A stretch of 64,000 bases of DNA. Source: Rhodoplanes azumiensis. GTDB lineage: Bacteria; Pseudomonadota; Alphaproteobacteria; Rhizobiales; Xanthobacteraceae. The stretch is taken from the NCBI RefSeq assembly GCF_042682915.1, contig NZ_JBHUIW010000016.1, positions 62,001 through 126,000 on the forward strand. Direction: 5' to 3'. A program made the translations under genes and the position numbers. A model generated the notes under the pieces. It saw nothing but the letters and a program-made list of their open reading frames with translations. It made no database searches and was not told where the DNA came from. Shown here one piece after another: positions 39,655 through 48,888 of this stretch (the first letter of the stretch is position 1; each line of letters opens with the position of its first letter).

Positions 39655-40218
39655 ATGCGATCGTCGATCCTGCGCCTGCTCGGACTGGCCGCGCTGCTCC
39701 TCGCAGCCGCGGTCGGCTTCGTCGTGGCCGGATCCGGCCTCGCACAGGCCCATCCGGGACATGGTCACGATCATCCGGGCCCGGTTCACGCAGGTCACGT
39801 CCTGTCCAGCCCCATCCTGTCGGATGACACCCATTCCGGTCATGTCCCGGGCCTCCAGCCGGTGTCGGCATCGACCGGAATCGACCTGACAACCTCGGCC
39901 ACGACCATCGCCCTCGCGTCGCCGATCAGCACGCACGCAACCGATGCGCACGCAACCGACGTGCACGCCTCCGATTCGCCCGACGCCGCCATGACCGACG
40001 GGTCCGTTCGGCACGACGGCACGGCATCCGGAGGCGGCTGTGCGGCGCCCGGCTGCTGCGGCGGCGGTCCCTGCAGCGTCTGCTGCTCGGTGGTGCCCGC
40101 CAATGCCGGTCTCGTCTGGCCGTCGCGCGCCGTGGTGGCGCTCGGCATCCTCCCCGGCCCGACGCTCGACGACGCCGTGTCGTCCGGCCTCATTCGTCCC
40201 CCTCGATCCTTCGTCTGA
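39655..40218 (+). CDS. exported His- and Cys-rich protein of the metal efflux operon
   Basis: A 187-residue protein with a signal peptide (ILRLLGLAALLLAAAVGFVV, cleavage near AQAHPGH). The mature N-terminus has HPGHGHDHPGPVHAGHV, a clear metal-binding His cluster; the middle repeats THATDAHATDVHASDS; the C-terminal part carries GCAAPGCCGGGPCSVCCS with seven Cys in 18 residues. No known domain. Placed first in the operon of a heavy-metal RND pump, it may capture or sense metal in the periplasm. Start ATG at 39655, preceded by GAGAGGAT. Confidence 0.75.
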   Translation: MRSSILRLLGLAALLLAAAVGFVVAGSGLAQAHPGHGHDHPGPVHAGHVLSSPILSDDTHSGHVPGLQPVSASTGIDLTTSATTIALASPISTHATDAHATDVHASDSPDAAMTDGSVRHDGTASGGGCAAPGCCGGGPCSVCCSVVPANAGLVWPSRAVVALGILPGPTLDDAVSSGLIRPPRSFV

Positions 40219-40302
40219 GCCCGCTTTCGCAACGATCCCGATCCCGGCCCTTCGCGCCGGATCGTGGTCCATGCCCGGTTCCACGACGAAGGACGCTTTT
40301 CG

Positions 40303-42063
40303 ATGCTCTCCCGCATGTTTCGCGCGGCCGCGGTTCGCGCGACCGTGGTGGTCGCCGCGCTGCTCGTCGCGCTGTTCGCCGGAACGGCGACCGCTGTCGC
40401 CCACGAAGGTCACGATCACGGCGACCAGTCGGCCGCACCGGCCCATGTGCTGCCGCGCGGCGAGGCGACCAGCGGGCCGTTCCAACTCGTCGGCGTCCTC
40501 AACGGTGACGAGCTGGCCCTGTGGCTCGACGACTTCGCCACCAACCGGCCCATCACGAACGCGACTCTCGAGATCGAGACCCCGCAAGGGCCGGTGACGG
40601 CCGAGCCGCGACCGGCGGACGGCAGCTTCCGCCTGAAGGCGCCCTGGCTCGCGGCCGGCCGCTCTGCCGCCGACACATCCGCCGGCGCCGCCGCCTCAGG
40701 GCATGTCGATCTCGCCGTCACGGTGACGGCCGGCGACGCGATCGAGATCCTCGCGCTCACGATCGAGACCGGTGGAGCGGCGACCACCGCGGCTCCGGCC
40801 GACGCCGGCACCTGGGCGGCCTGGACGGCTCGCCTCGGTGCGCTCGGTCGGCCGGCCGTGCTGTCGACGCTCGCCGGTGGCATCGCGGCGGGCCTGCTGC
40901 TCGCCGGCCTGTTCGGGCGACGCCGCGCCGCCGCCGTGCCGCTCGCCGCGGTCGGGCTTCTCGCCGCGATCGGCCTCGGGCTCCTGCAGCAGCAGAGTAT
41001 CGCGCACGAAGAGCGCACCGCCGACGCGCGTCCTCCGGCGCCCCGGCCGACCGCGATCGCGGTCGCCGAGCGGGCGCAGCGCCAGACCGACGGCACCCTC
41101 TTCGTGCCCAAGGCGGTGCAGCGCATCTTCGCCCTGGAGAACACCCTCTCGGCCACCGGCAGCACCCGTCGCGCCGTCGAGCTGCCGGGCCGCATCATCC
41201 CGGACCCGGACGCCGCGGGCTACGTGCAGACCGCCGTCGGCGGCCGCTTGGCGCCGCCACCCGGCGGCTTTCCCCGGCTCGGAGCGACCGTGAAAGCGGG
41301 CGACGTGCTCGCCTATGTCACGCCGCCCGTGCAGGCGATCGACGCCTCCGACATGCGCCAGCGCCAGGGCGAGCTCGACCAGCAGATCGCCATCGTCGAG
41401 CGCCGCATCGCCCGCTGGGAGCCGCTCGCCGCCGCCGGCGCCGTGACCCGCACCCAGCTCGAGGAGGCCCGGCTCGAGCTGAAGGGCCTCGCCGACCGCC
41501 GCGCTGCGCTCGACCGTGTTCGTCGCGAGCCGGAGGCGCTGGTCGCGCCGGTGTCCGGCATCGTCGCCGACGGCGTGCCGGTCGCCGGCCAGATCGCCCA
41601 GACCAACGCGATCGTGTTCCAGATCGTCGACCCGACGCGCCTGTGGGTCGAGGCGATGAGCTTCGATCCGCTCGACGGCCTCGCCCAGGCGAGCGCCGTG
41701 ACGGCCGGCGGCACCACGCTGCCGCTCGCCTTCCGGGGCGCCGGCTTCGCCGACCGCGGCCAAGCCATCCCGGTGCACTTCGCCGTCACGGGCGACACCA
41801 AGGGCATTCGCACCGGCCAGTTCGTCACCGTGGTGGCGGCGACCGGCGAGACCACCTCCGGCATCGCGGTGCCCCGCTCCGCCGTGGTGCGCGGCAGCGA
41901 CGGCCAGGCCCAGGTGTTCGACCACGTCTCGGCCGAGCGCTTCGTGGCGCGCCCGGTGCGCACCGCGCCGCTCGACGGCGACCGCGTGCTGATCCTGGCC
42001 GGCGTCGAGCCGGGCCGGCGGATCGTCGTGCAGGGCGCGCCGCTCCTCGACAACGTGCGCTGA
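40303..42063 (+). CDS. heavy-metal RND efflux periplasmic adaptor with extra N-terminal module (CzcB-like)
   Basis: A 586-residue adaptor, about 180 longer than most. Residues 1-33 are a signal peptide ending AVAHEGHDHGD, giving a His-rich mature N-terminus. Residues 40-180 form a beta-rich module of unknown type, then two helices (about 186-206 and 213-229). The canonical CzcB-type adaptor starts near 290 (VELPGRIIPDPDAAGYVQ), with lipoyl half-motifs, a short hairpin and a beta-barrel. Start chosen at ATG 40303 to fit the signal peptide. It links the inner-membrane pump encoded nine bases downstream to an outer-membrane channel. Confidence 0.88.
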   Translation: MLSRMFRAAAVRATVVVAALLVALFAGTATAVAHEGHDHGDQSAAPAHVLPRGEATSGPFQLVGVLNGDELALWLDDFATNRPITNATLEIETPQGPVTAEPRPADGSFRLKAPWLAAGRSAADTSAGAAASGHVDLAVTVTAGDAIEILALTIETGGAATTAAPADAGTWAAWTARLGALGRPAVLSTLAGGIAAGLLLAGLFGRRRAAAVPLAAVGLLAAIGLGLLQQQSIAHEERTADARPPAPRPTAIAVAERAQRQTDGTLFVPKAVQRIFALENTLSATGSTRRAVELPGRIIPDPDAAGYVQTAVGGRLAPPPGGFPRLGATVKAGDVLAYVTPPVQAIDASDMRQRQGELDQQIAIVERRIARWEPLAAAGAVTRTQLEEARLELKGLADRRAALDRVRREPEALVAPVSGIVADGVPVAGQIAQTNAIVFQIVDPTRLWVEAMSFDPLDGLAQASAVTAGGTTLPLAFRGAGFADRGQAIPVHFAVTGDTKGIRTGQFVTVVAATGETTSGIAVPRSAVVRGSDGQAQVFDHVSAERFVARPVRTAPLDGDRVLILAGVEPGRRIVVQGAPLLDNVR

Positions 42064-42072
42064 GGCCGCGCC

Positions 42073-45000
42073 ATGTTCACGACCCTGGTCACCCAGTCGC
42101 TGCGCAACCGCATCCTGGTGCTGGCGCTCGCCGCCGTGCTGATCGTCGTCGGGATGTTCAGCGTGTCGCGCCTGCCCGTCGACGTCTTCCCCGACCTCAA
42201 TCGCCAGACCATCACCATCATGACCGAGGCGGAGGGGCTCGCCCCGCCCGAGGTCGAGCTGCTCGTCACCTACCCGATCGAGACGCGGTTGAACGGGGCG
42301 CCGGGCGTCACCCGCATCCGCTCGGTGTCGGGCGTCGGCCTGTCAATCGTCTATGTCGAGTTCGAGTGGGGCGGCGACATCTACCGCAACCGCCAGCTCG
42401 TCGCCGAGCGGCTCGCGCTGGTGCGCGATCAGCTCCCGCCCGAGGTGACCCCGATGATGGGGCCGGTCTCCTCGCTGATGGGCCAGATCGTGATGATCGC
42501 CATGACCAGTGAGACCGCGACCCCGATGGAGCTGCGCGAGACCGCCGACTTCGTGGTGCGGCCGCGGCTCCTCGCCATTCCGGGCGTCGCCCAGGTGATC
42601 CCGATGGGCGGCGAGGTACGCCAGTATCGCGTCTCGCCGCAGCCGCCGGCGCTGCGCGCGCTCGGCGTGAGCTACGAGCAGATCGAGAAGGCCCTGACCG
42701 CCTTCGGCGCCAATGCGGGCGGCGGCTTCGCCGACCTCGACGCGCGCGAGGTGCTGATCCGCAACATCGGGCGCACGACGAACCTCGACGATCTGCGCAA
42801 CGTCGTCGTCGCCACCGTCGACGGGCGACCCGTGTTCCTGCACCAGGTCGCGACCGTCGACTACGCGGCGCGCGCCAAACGCGGCGACTCCGGCTACATG
42901 GGCAAGCCCGCCGTCGTGGTCGCGGTGGAGAAGCAGCCCGACGTCGACACGGTGGCGCTGACGCGGCGCATCGAGGAGGCCGTCAAGGAGCTCGAGCCGT
43001 CGCTGCCGCACGGCATCTCGCTCGCCAACCCGATGTTCCGCCAGGCCGACTTCATCGAGACCTCGATCCGCAACGTCGAGACCGTGCTGATCGAGGCCGG
43101 CATCGTCGTCGCCGTGGTGCTGTTCGCCTTCCTGCTGAACTGGCGCACCACCGTGATCTCGCTGACCGCGATTCCGATGTCGATCCTGATCACGGCCGTG
43201 GTGTTCCACCTCGCCGGCCTGTCGATCAACACCATGACGCTCGGCGGCATCGCCATCGCGATCGGCGAGCTGGTCGACGACGCCGTCGTCGACGTGGAGA
43301 ACATCTTCCGGCGCCTGCGCGAGAACGTCGCGCTCGGCTCGCCCCGCCCGGTGTTCGACGTGGTGGTCGGCGCCTCGCAGGAGGTGCGCTCCGGCATCGT
43401 CTACGCCACCGCCATCATCGTGATGGTGTTCGTGCCGCTGTTCGCGCTCGGCGGCGTCGAGGGCAAGCTGTTCGCGCCGCTCGGCCAGGCCTACATCGTC
43501 TCGATCCTGGCGAGCCTCCTGGTGTCGATCACGCTGACGCCCGTGATGGCCTTCTACATGCTGCCGGCGCTCGGCCGGCACGCCCATCGCGAGGGCTTTC
43601 TCGTCCGCGTGCTCAAGCGCGGCTATGCGGCGACGCTGCGCCGCGCCTACGGCGACGGCGGGCCGATCCTCGCCGCCACCGTGGCGCTGGTGATCGCCGC
43701 CGGCGCGGCGGCGCTGTCTCTGCCGCGCGTCTTCCTGCCGCCCTTCAACGAGGGCACCTTCACGATCCTGCTCACCTTCAATCCCGGCGTATCGCTGCCC
43801 GAGTCGAACCGCGTCGGCACCATCGCCGAGCGCCTCCTGATGGACGTGCCGGGGATCCGCACGGTCGGCCGGCGCACCGGCCGGGCCGAGCTCGACGAGC
43901 ACGCCGAGGGCATCCACGTCACCGAACTCGAGGTGGCGCTCGACCGCGGCCGGCCCAAGCAGGAGATCGTCGCCGACATCAGGGCGCGGCTCGCCGTGCT
44001 GCCGCTGTCGCTCAACATCGGCCAGCCGATCTCGCACCGGCTCGACCACATGCTGTCCGGCATCCGCTCGGAGCTCGCCCTGAAAGTGTTCGGCGAGGAT
44101 CTCGACACCATGCGGACGGTCGCCGAGAGCTTTCGCGAGAAGCTCGCCGGCATCCCCGGCGTCGTCGACCTGCAGGTCGAGAAGCAGGTGCGCATCCCGC
44201 AACTCGAGGTGAGGGTCGACTACGGCCGCGCCGCGCTCTACGGCGTGCAGCCGGCCGCCGTGGTCGATCAGCTCGGACGCCTGTCGAACGGCCGCGTCGT
44301 CTCGCGGGTGATCGACGGCGTCCGACGCTTCGACGTGGTGATGCGTCTGCCCGAGCGGCTGCGCACCACCGGCGGGCTCGGCGATCTGCTGATCGAGACG
44401 CCACGCGGCTGGATCCCGGCCCGCCTGATCGCCGACATCCGCGAGACCGACGGGCCGAACCAGATTCTGCGCGAGAACGCACGGCGCCGCATCGTCGTGC
44501 TCGCCAACGGCGACGGCTCGACCGACATGGCCGGAATCGTCGCGTCGATCAGGAACGTCATCGCGGAGACGCCGCTGCCGCAGGGCGTGACGGCCCGGCT
44601 CGAAGGCACGTTCCAGGCCCAGGAGGAGGCCGCCCGCACCATCGGGCTCCTGTCGCTGGTGTCGCTGGCGATGATCTTCGCGATCCTGTACGGCCGCTAT
44701 CGTTCGGCCGTGCTGGCGCTGATCATCATGGGCAGCGTGCCGCTGGCGCTGATCGGCTCCGTGGCGGCGCTGTGGATCGCCGGCGAGCCCCTGTCTGTCG
44801 CCAGCATGGTGGGCTTCATCACGCTCACCGGCATCGCGGCCCGCAACGGCATCCTCAAGATCAGCCACATCGCCAACCTGGCGGTGAGCGAGGGCATGCC
44901 GTTCGGCCGCGAACTCGTCACCCGCGGCTGCCTGGAGCGGATGACGCCGGTGCTGATGACGGCGCTCTCGGCCGGCGTCGCGCTGGTGCCGCTGCTGATC

Positions 45001-45210
45001 GACGCCTCGGGCGCCGGCAAGGAGATCCTGCACCCGGTCGCGGTCACGATCTTCGGCGGGCTGATCAGCGCGACGCTGCTCGACGCCTTCGTGACGCCGA
45101 TCCTGGTGCTGCGGCTCGGCGAGAAGCCGATCGCACGGCTGTGCGCCGTCGCGGCCGAACGCGCCACCGACTCCGCCACCGCGGCGACGCCCGCGCCGGC
45201 GACCTTCTGA
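42073..45210 (+). CDS. heavy-metal efflux RND transporter (CzcA/CusA family)
   Basis: A 1045-residue inner-membrane proton-driven pump. The start FTTLVTQSLRNRILVLALA and FPDLNRQTITIMTEAEGLAP are typical of the heavy-metal RND family, and helix 4 has GELVDDAVVDVENIFRRLRE with the acidic pair used for proton relay. Two large periplasmic loops are present and the second half has GLLSLVSLAMIFAILYGRYRS. Metal specificity cannot be assigned; His-rich partners suggest cobalt, nickel, zinc or copper. No outer-membrane CzcC-type factor is found next to it. Confidence 0.93.
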   Translation: MFTTLVTQSLRNRILVLALAAVLIVVGMFSVSRLPVDVFPDLNRQTITIMTEAEGLAPPEVELLVTYPIETRLNGAPGVTRIRSVSGVGLSIVYVEFEWGGDIYRNRQLVAERLALVRDQLPPEVTPMMGPVSSLMGQIVMIAMTSETATPMELRETADFVVRPRLLAIPGVAQVIPMGGEVRQYRVSPQPPALRALGVSYEQIEKALTAFGANAGGGFADLDAREVLIRNIGRTTNLDDLRNVVVATVDGRPVFLHQVATVDYAARAKRGDSGYMGKPAVVVAVEKQPDVDTVALTRRIEEAVKELEPSLPHGISLANPMFRQADFIETSIRNVETVLIEAGIVVAVVLFAFLLNWRTTVISLTAIPMSILITAVVFHLAGLSINTMTLGGIAIAIGELVDDAVVDVENIFRRLRENVALGSPRPVFDVVVGASQEVRSGIVYATAIIVMVFVPLFALGGVEGKLFAPLGQAYIVSILASLLVSITLTPVMAFYMLPALGRHAHREGFLVRVLKRGYAATLRRAYGDGGPILAATVALVIAAGAAALSLPRVFLPPFNEGTFTILLTFNPGVSLPESNRVGTIAERLLMDVPGIRTVGRRTGRAELDEHAEGIHVTELEVALDRGRPKQEIVADIRARLAVLPLSLNIGQPISHRLDHMLSGIRSELALKVFGEDLDTMRTVAESFREKLAGIPGVVDLQVEKQVRIPQLEVRVDYGRAALYGVQPAAVVDQLGRLSNGRVVSRVIDGVRRFDVVMRLPERLRTTGGLGDLLIETPRGWIPARLIADIRETDGPNQILRENARRRIVVLANGDGSTDMAGIVASIRNVIAETPLPQGVTARLEGTFQAQEEAARTIGLLSLVSLAMIFAILYGRYRSAVLALIIMGSVPLALIGSVAALWIAGEPLSVASMVGFITLTGIAARNGILKISHIANLAVSEGMPFGRELVTRGCLERMTPVLMTALSAGVALVPLLIDASGAGKEILHPVAVTIFGGLISATLLDAFVTPILVLRLGEKPIARLCAVAAERATDSATAATPAPATF

Positions 45211-45241
45211 TCCTTCATCTCACACGAACAGGAGAACCCCG

Positions 45242-45643
45242 ATGATCACCCGACGCATCCTGCTCACCAGCGCCGCCCTCGCGACCTCCGCGCTGACGGC
45301 CGGCCCCGTGCTCCTCGCGCCCGCACCGGCTCTCGCCCACAACCCGAAGCCGAGCCACGGCGGCCGCATCGTCATCGCCGGCCAATATCACGTCGAGCTG
45401 GTGATCGCGGGCACGACCGTGTCGGCCTATCTGCTCGGCCACGACGACAAGCCGCGCGACGCCGCCGGTCACCAGGGCTTCGCCCTGCTGGTCGTCGACG
45501 GCAAGAGCCAGCGCGTGCCGCTCGTGCCGGCCGGGCCGAACCGGCTCGAAGGGACGGCCCCGGCGCCGCTGCCGCCGACCGCCAAGGCGGTCGTGCAGAT
45601 CACCGCCCCGGGGGGCGCCACGGCGCAGGCCAAGTTCGATTGA
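45242..45643 (+). CDS. small exported protein ending the metal efflux operon
   Basis: A 133-residue protein with a signal peptide (RRILLTSAALATSALTAG, cleavage near ALAHNPK). The mature part, about 100 residues, begins HNPKPSHGGRIV and is beta-rich (YHVELVIAGTTVSAYLLGHDDKP). No Cys. It is 31 bases after the pump gene with AGGAGA before its ATG. The HGGRIVIAGQYHVELVI pattern resembles small metal-associated periplasmic proteins found with CzcBA, but no function is known. Confidence 0.8.
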   Translation: MITRRILLTSAALATSALTAGPVLLAPAPALAHNPKPSHGGRIVIAGQYHVELVIAGTTVSAYLLGHDDKPRDAAGHQGFALLVVDGKSQRVPLVPAGPNRLEGTAPAPLPPTAKAVVQITAPGGATAQAKFD

Positions 45644-45992
45644 CGCCCGGCGGTTCGGTGGAAGACGATGCCGCGCGGGTGGCGTCGTCCGCGCAGGCGG
45701 GTGTCCCGGCAACCGCCGACGCCCGTCGTCGTCGTCGCGACGCCGCGGCGGACCGGGCGCTGCGCCTTCGCGGAGCGCGACGACTGAGAGGTTTCGGCCA
45801 CGGTGTCGGCCGCGAGGTGTGACCGATCGGCGGGGCACGTGACGCGCCTCGCGGCGGGTTTCGGAGCGGGCGGAACGACACCCACGATCGCCTCGATCGG
45901 GCGGCTTCCATCGGGATGCCGGCAGGGGCAAGATCGCCGACGCTTCACGCCGTCCTGCACGGCCTCGCTTCGGTGTCTCCCACGAGGGTCTC
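45644..45992. other. intergenic region after the metal efflux operon
   Basis: 349 bp with no supported gene; the frames present lack hydrophobic patterning, motifs or ribosome sites. A short GTCGTCGTCGTCG run at 45727 is a trinucleotide repeat. It must hold the promoter of the acetyltransferase gene. Confidence 0.5.
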
Positions 45993-46562
45993 TTGTCCCG
46001 TCCGTCCGACTCGTCCCCGACTCGGCTGCGCGATTGCGCGGCCGGCGATCTCCCGGCCGTCACGGCCATCTACGCCGAGGCGGTCCGCCACGGGCGCGCC
46101 AGTTTCGAGCTCGAGCCCCCCGATCTCGCCGAGATGACGCGGCGGCGCGACGCCCTGGTCGCAGGCGGCTTTCCGTATCTGGTCGCCGAGATCGACGGCA
46201 CGATCGCCGGCTACGCCTATGCGGGGCCGTATCGGTCGCGGCCCGCCTATGCCTGGACGGTGGAGAACTCGGTCTATGTCGCGCCGCCGATGCAGGGCCG
46301 CGGCCTCGGCCTCGCGCTGCTGACGAGGCTTATCGACGCGGCGACGGCGCACGGCTTCCGCCAGATGATCGCGGTGATCGGCGACTCGGCGAACCACGCC
46401 TCGATCCGGCTGCACACCCGCGCCGGCTTCGCACCGGTCGGGGTGCTGCGGGCGAGCGGCTTCAAGCACGGCGTCTGGCTCGACAGCGTGCTCATGCAGC
46501 GCGCGCTGGGCGACGGCGACCGCACGCCGCCCGCCGTTCCGGCCGCCCCGACCGCCCGATGA
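45993..46562 (+). CDS. GNAT acetyltransferase (phosphinothricin/methionine sulfone acetyltransferase-like)
   Basis: A 189-residue N-acetyltransferase. Landmarks: LRDCAAGDLPAVTAIYAEAV at the N-terminus, the acetyl-CoA loop APPMQGRGLGLALLTRLIDA and NHASIRLHTRAGFAPVGVL, as in the Pat/MddA group that acetylates phosphinothricin or methionine derivatives. The start is the TTG at 45993, supported by GAGGG nine bases upstream; there is no in-frame ATG before the domain. Its stop overlaps the next MFS gene start. Confidence 0.85.
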   Translation: MSRPSDSSPTRLRDCAAGDLPAVTAIYAEAVRHGRASFELEPPDLAEMTRRRDALVAGGFPYLVAEIDGTIAGYAYAGPYRSRPAYAWTVENSVYVAPPMQGRGLGLALLTRLIDAATAHGFRQMIAVIGDSANHASIRLHTRAGFAPVGVLRASGFKHGVWLDSVLMQRALGDGDRTPPAVPAAPTAR

Positions 46563-47755
46563 ACGCCGGCAGCGGGATCTCGCGACGCCTGGTCGCGGCA
46601 CTGGGCGCCGGGCAGCTCGTGCTGTGGGGCGTGTCCTACTATCTGGTCGGCGTGCTGGGCGACCCGATGGTGGCCGACCTCGGCTGGTCGCGCACCGCCG
46701 TCTATGGCGGCTTCGCGCTGGCGCTGGTGGTGATGGGCATCGTCTCGGCGCCGGTCGGCCGTGCCGTCGATCGCCTCGGCGGGCGGCAGGTGATGACGGC
46801 CGGCTCGCTGCTCACCGCACTCGGCTGCGCCGGGCTCGCCGCCACGACCGGGCCGATCTCGTTCGTCGCCGCCTGGGCCTGCCTCGGCCTCGCGATGCGG
46901 ATGACGCTCTACGAGGCCGCCTTCGCGGCGCTGGTGCGGATCGGCGGCCGTGAGGCGCGCCCCGCCATCGCCCAGATCACGCTTCTCGGCGGGCTCGCGT
47001 CGAGCGTGTTCTGGCCGATCGGCGATCTTCTGAACAAGGGCTTCGGGTGGCGCGGCGCGGCGCTCGGCTACGCCCTGTTCGCGCTCGCCACCGTGCCGAT
47101 CCACCGGTCGATCCCGGACGCTCGCGCGTCCGACCGCCCGGTGCCGGCCGGCACCACCCCGCCGCCGGCCCCGCTCGCCGCGACGCCGGCGCAGCACCGT
47201 ACCGCCGCCGTGCTCTACGCCACCGCCGTGACCGTGACGGCGTTTCTGGCGGCCGCCATGTCGGCCCACATGATCGGGTTGATGGCCGGCCTGGGCCTCG
47301 GCGCCGGAGCCGCCGTGTGGATGTCGGCGCTGCGCGGGGTGGGCCAGTCCACGGCGCGCCTCGGCGAGGTGGCGCTCGGCGGCCGTAGCGACCCGTTGAC
47401 GCTCGGCACGCTCGCGGCCGCGCTGCTGCCGCTCGGCTTCGTGGTCGGGCTGTGGGGCGGCGTGTCGCTGGCCGCGGCCGCCGTGTTCGCGCTCGCCTAC
47501 GGGGCCGGCAACGGGCTGATGACCGTGGTGCGCGGCACCCAGCCGCTGGTGCTGTTCGACCATGCCACCTACGGCGCCCTGGTCGGTCGACTCACGGCGG
47601 CGAGCTTCTTCGTCTCGGCGGCCGCCCCCGTGACCTATGCGGCGGTGATCGATCGGTTCGGAGCAGGTGTGGCCTTGGTCGGCTCGGCCATGCTGGGCAC
47701 CGTCGTGCTGGCCTGCGCGGCGGCTCTGCTTTTCATGTTCCGCCAGCCGCGATAG
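46559..47755 (+). CDS. MFS transporter
   Basis: A 398-residue 12-helix carrier. The first helix pair reads GAGQLVLWGVSYYLVGVLG and the loop 2-3 motif is GRAVDRLGGRQVM. It overlaps the acetyltransferase gene (ATGA), so both are co-translated; export of an acetylated or toxic compound is a plausible joint role (inference). No substrate-specific subgroup is evident. Confidence 0.85.
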   Translation: MNAGSGISRRLVAALGAGQLVLWGVSYYLVGVLGDPMVADLGWSRTAVYGGFALALVVMGIVSAPVGRAVDRLGGRQVMTAGSLLTALGCAGLAATTGPISFVAAWACLGLAMRMTLYEAAFAALVRIGGREARPAIAQITLLGGLASSVFWPIGDLLNKGFGWRGAALGYALFALATVPIHRSIPDARASDRPVPAGTTPPPAPLAATPAQHRTAAVLYATAVTVTAFLAAAMSAHMIGLMAGLGLGAGAAVWMSALRGVGQSTARLGEVALGGRSDPLTLGTLAAALLPLGFVVGLWGGVSLAAAAVFALAYGAGNGLMTVVRGTQPLVLFDHATYGALVGRLTAASFFVSAAAPVTYAAVIDRFGAGVALVGSAMLGTVVLACAAALLFMFRQPR

Positions 47756-47782
47756 GTCGCCGCGACCTCATGTAAGAGCTCC

Positions 47783-47862
47783 GCTCGTCCCCACGAAGGC
47801 GGAAACCCAGAGGCCGCCGACGCGAGGTTCCGGAATCTCGCCTTCGCGGGAATGAACGGAGG
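47783..47862. repeat. imperfect palindromic repeat
   Basis: CGTCCCCACGAAGGCGGAAA on the left and CTCGCCTTCGCGGGAATGAA on the right are imperfect inverted copies. This matches the common dispersed CCCGCGAAGGCGGG-type repeat. It separates two convergent genes (MFS and pflA). Confidence 0.6.
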
Positions 47863-47892
47863 ATCGGGCGGGTGCCGTGCCCGCCGTTCGGA

Positions 47893-48711
47893 TCAGCGGA
47901 CCGTGAGACCGCGCGTTCTGAAGATCGCGATCGCCGCCGCGATCTGCTCGGCGGTCGGCACCGGCGTGTCGCCGAGCGGATAGGCGCGGCCGAGCGCCGC
48001 CCATTTGTGCTCGCCGAGCCGGTGATACGGCAGCACGTCGACCTGCTGCACCAGCGGGCCGAGACCGACCAGGAAGTCGGCGAGCCGGGCGATGTCGGCT
48101 TCGCCGTCGGTGAGGCCGGGCACCAGCACGTAGCGGATCCACAAGGGCTTGCCGAGCCGCACCATGCGCCGCGCGAACTCGAGCGTCGGACCGAGCGCGC
48201 GGCCGGTGATCTCCTTGTAGACGGCCGGATCGGAATGCTTGATGTCGAGCATCACGAGATCGACCGGGTCGAACCAGGCGTCGGCGACCTTGCCGCCGAG
48301 GAAGCCCGTGGTGTCGAGCGCCGTGTGCAGGCGCAGGTCGTCGTGCAGGCGCCTCAACAGCGCGCCGACGAAGCCGGGCTGGCTCATCGGCTCGCCCCCC
48401 GAGACCGTGACGCCGCCGGCGAGGCGCAGAAAGCCGCGATACGGCGCGATCTCGGCGATCGCCTCGTCGAGATCGACGCGGCGGCCGCCCTTCGTGGTCC
48501 AGGTGTCGGGGTTGTGGCAGTAGACGCAGCGCAGCGGACAGCCGGCGACGAAGTAGACGAACCGCATGCCCGGGCCGTCGCCCGCCGCCCCGGTCTCGAC
48601 CGAGTGCAGGAACCCGACCGGCGCCTGGTCGGCTTCGGTGCCGGCGGGCGGCACGATCATGCCGCCGGGCCGACCGACGGGGGCGTGAATCAAAGAGGGC
48701 TCGGGGGTCAT
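47893..48711 (-). CDS. pflA: pyruvate formate-lyase activating enzyme
   Basis: A 272-residue radical-SAM protein that installs the glycyl radical on PflB. The cluster motif is C58-PLR-C62-VY-C65 followed by HNPDTW, and GGVTVSGGEP and VMLDIKHSDP are family segments. The start is the ATG at 48711; a longer frame from 48747 lacks support. It is 177 bp downstream of pflB, separated by a palindromic element, and transcribed in the same direction. Confidence 0.93.
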   Translation of the reverse strand: MTPEPSLIHAPVGRPGGMIVPPAGTEADQAPVGFLHSVETGAAGDGPGMRFVYFVAGCPLRCVYCHNPDTWTTKGGRRVDLDEAIAEIAPYRGFLRLAGGVTVSGGEPMSQPGFVGALLRRLHDDLRLHTALDTTGFLGGKVADAWFDPVDLVMLDIKHSDPAVYKEITGRALGPTLEFARRMVRLGKPLWIRYVLVPGLTDGEADIARLADFLVGLGPLVQQVDVLPYHRLGEHKWAALGRAYPLGDTPVPTAEQIAAAIAIFRTRGLTVR

Positions 48712-48742
48712 CGTCTCGTTCTCTTTCGACCGATCCCCCCCG

Positions 48743-48847
48743 GTCATTCCGGGGCGCGGGCGGAAACCCCGCGAGCCCGGAATCCATAATCACAGACCGG
48801 GGTTATGGATTCCGGACAGCCGACCTGCGGTCGGCTTCCGGAATGAC
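48743..48847. repeat. palindromic dispersed element (family A), copy 2
   Basis: A 105-bp element with perfect outer ends GTCATTCCGG (48743) and CCGGAATGAC (48838) and internal inverted repeat GCCCGGAATCCATAA (48775) / TTATGGATTCCGG (48803). It is built like the copy at 18986-19108. It lies between pflB and pflA and may make pflA expression lower than pflB. Confidence 0.8.
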
Positions 48848-48888
48848 GAGGAGGATCCGATGCCTCACGGCATGGGCCAGCGTCATGA

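Noticed and set aside
42343..45033. An 896-codon minus-strand open frame opposite the RND pump gene
   Set aside because: Shadow of the CzcA-type gene; His/Asp/Arg-rich translation without any domain.
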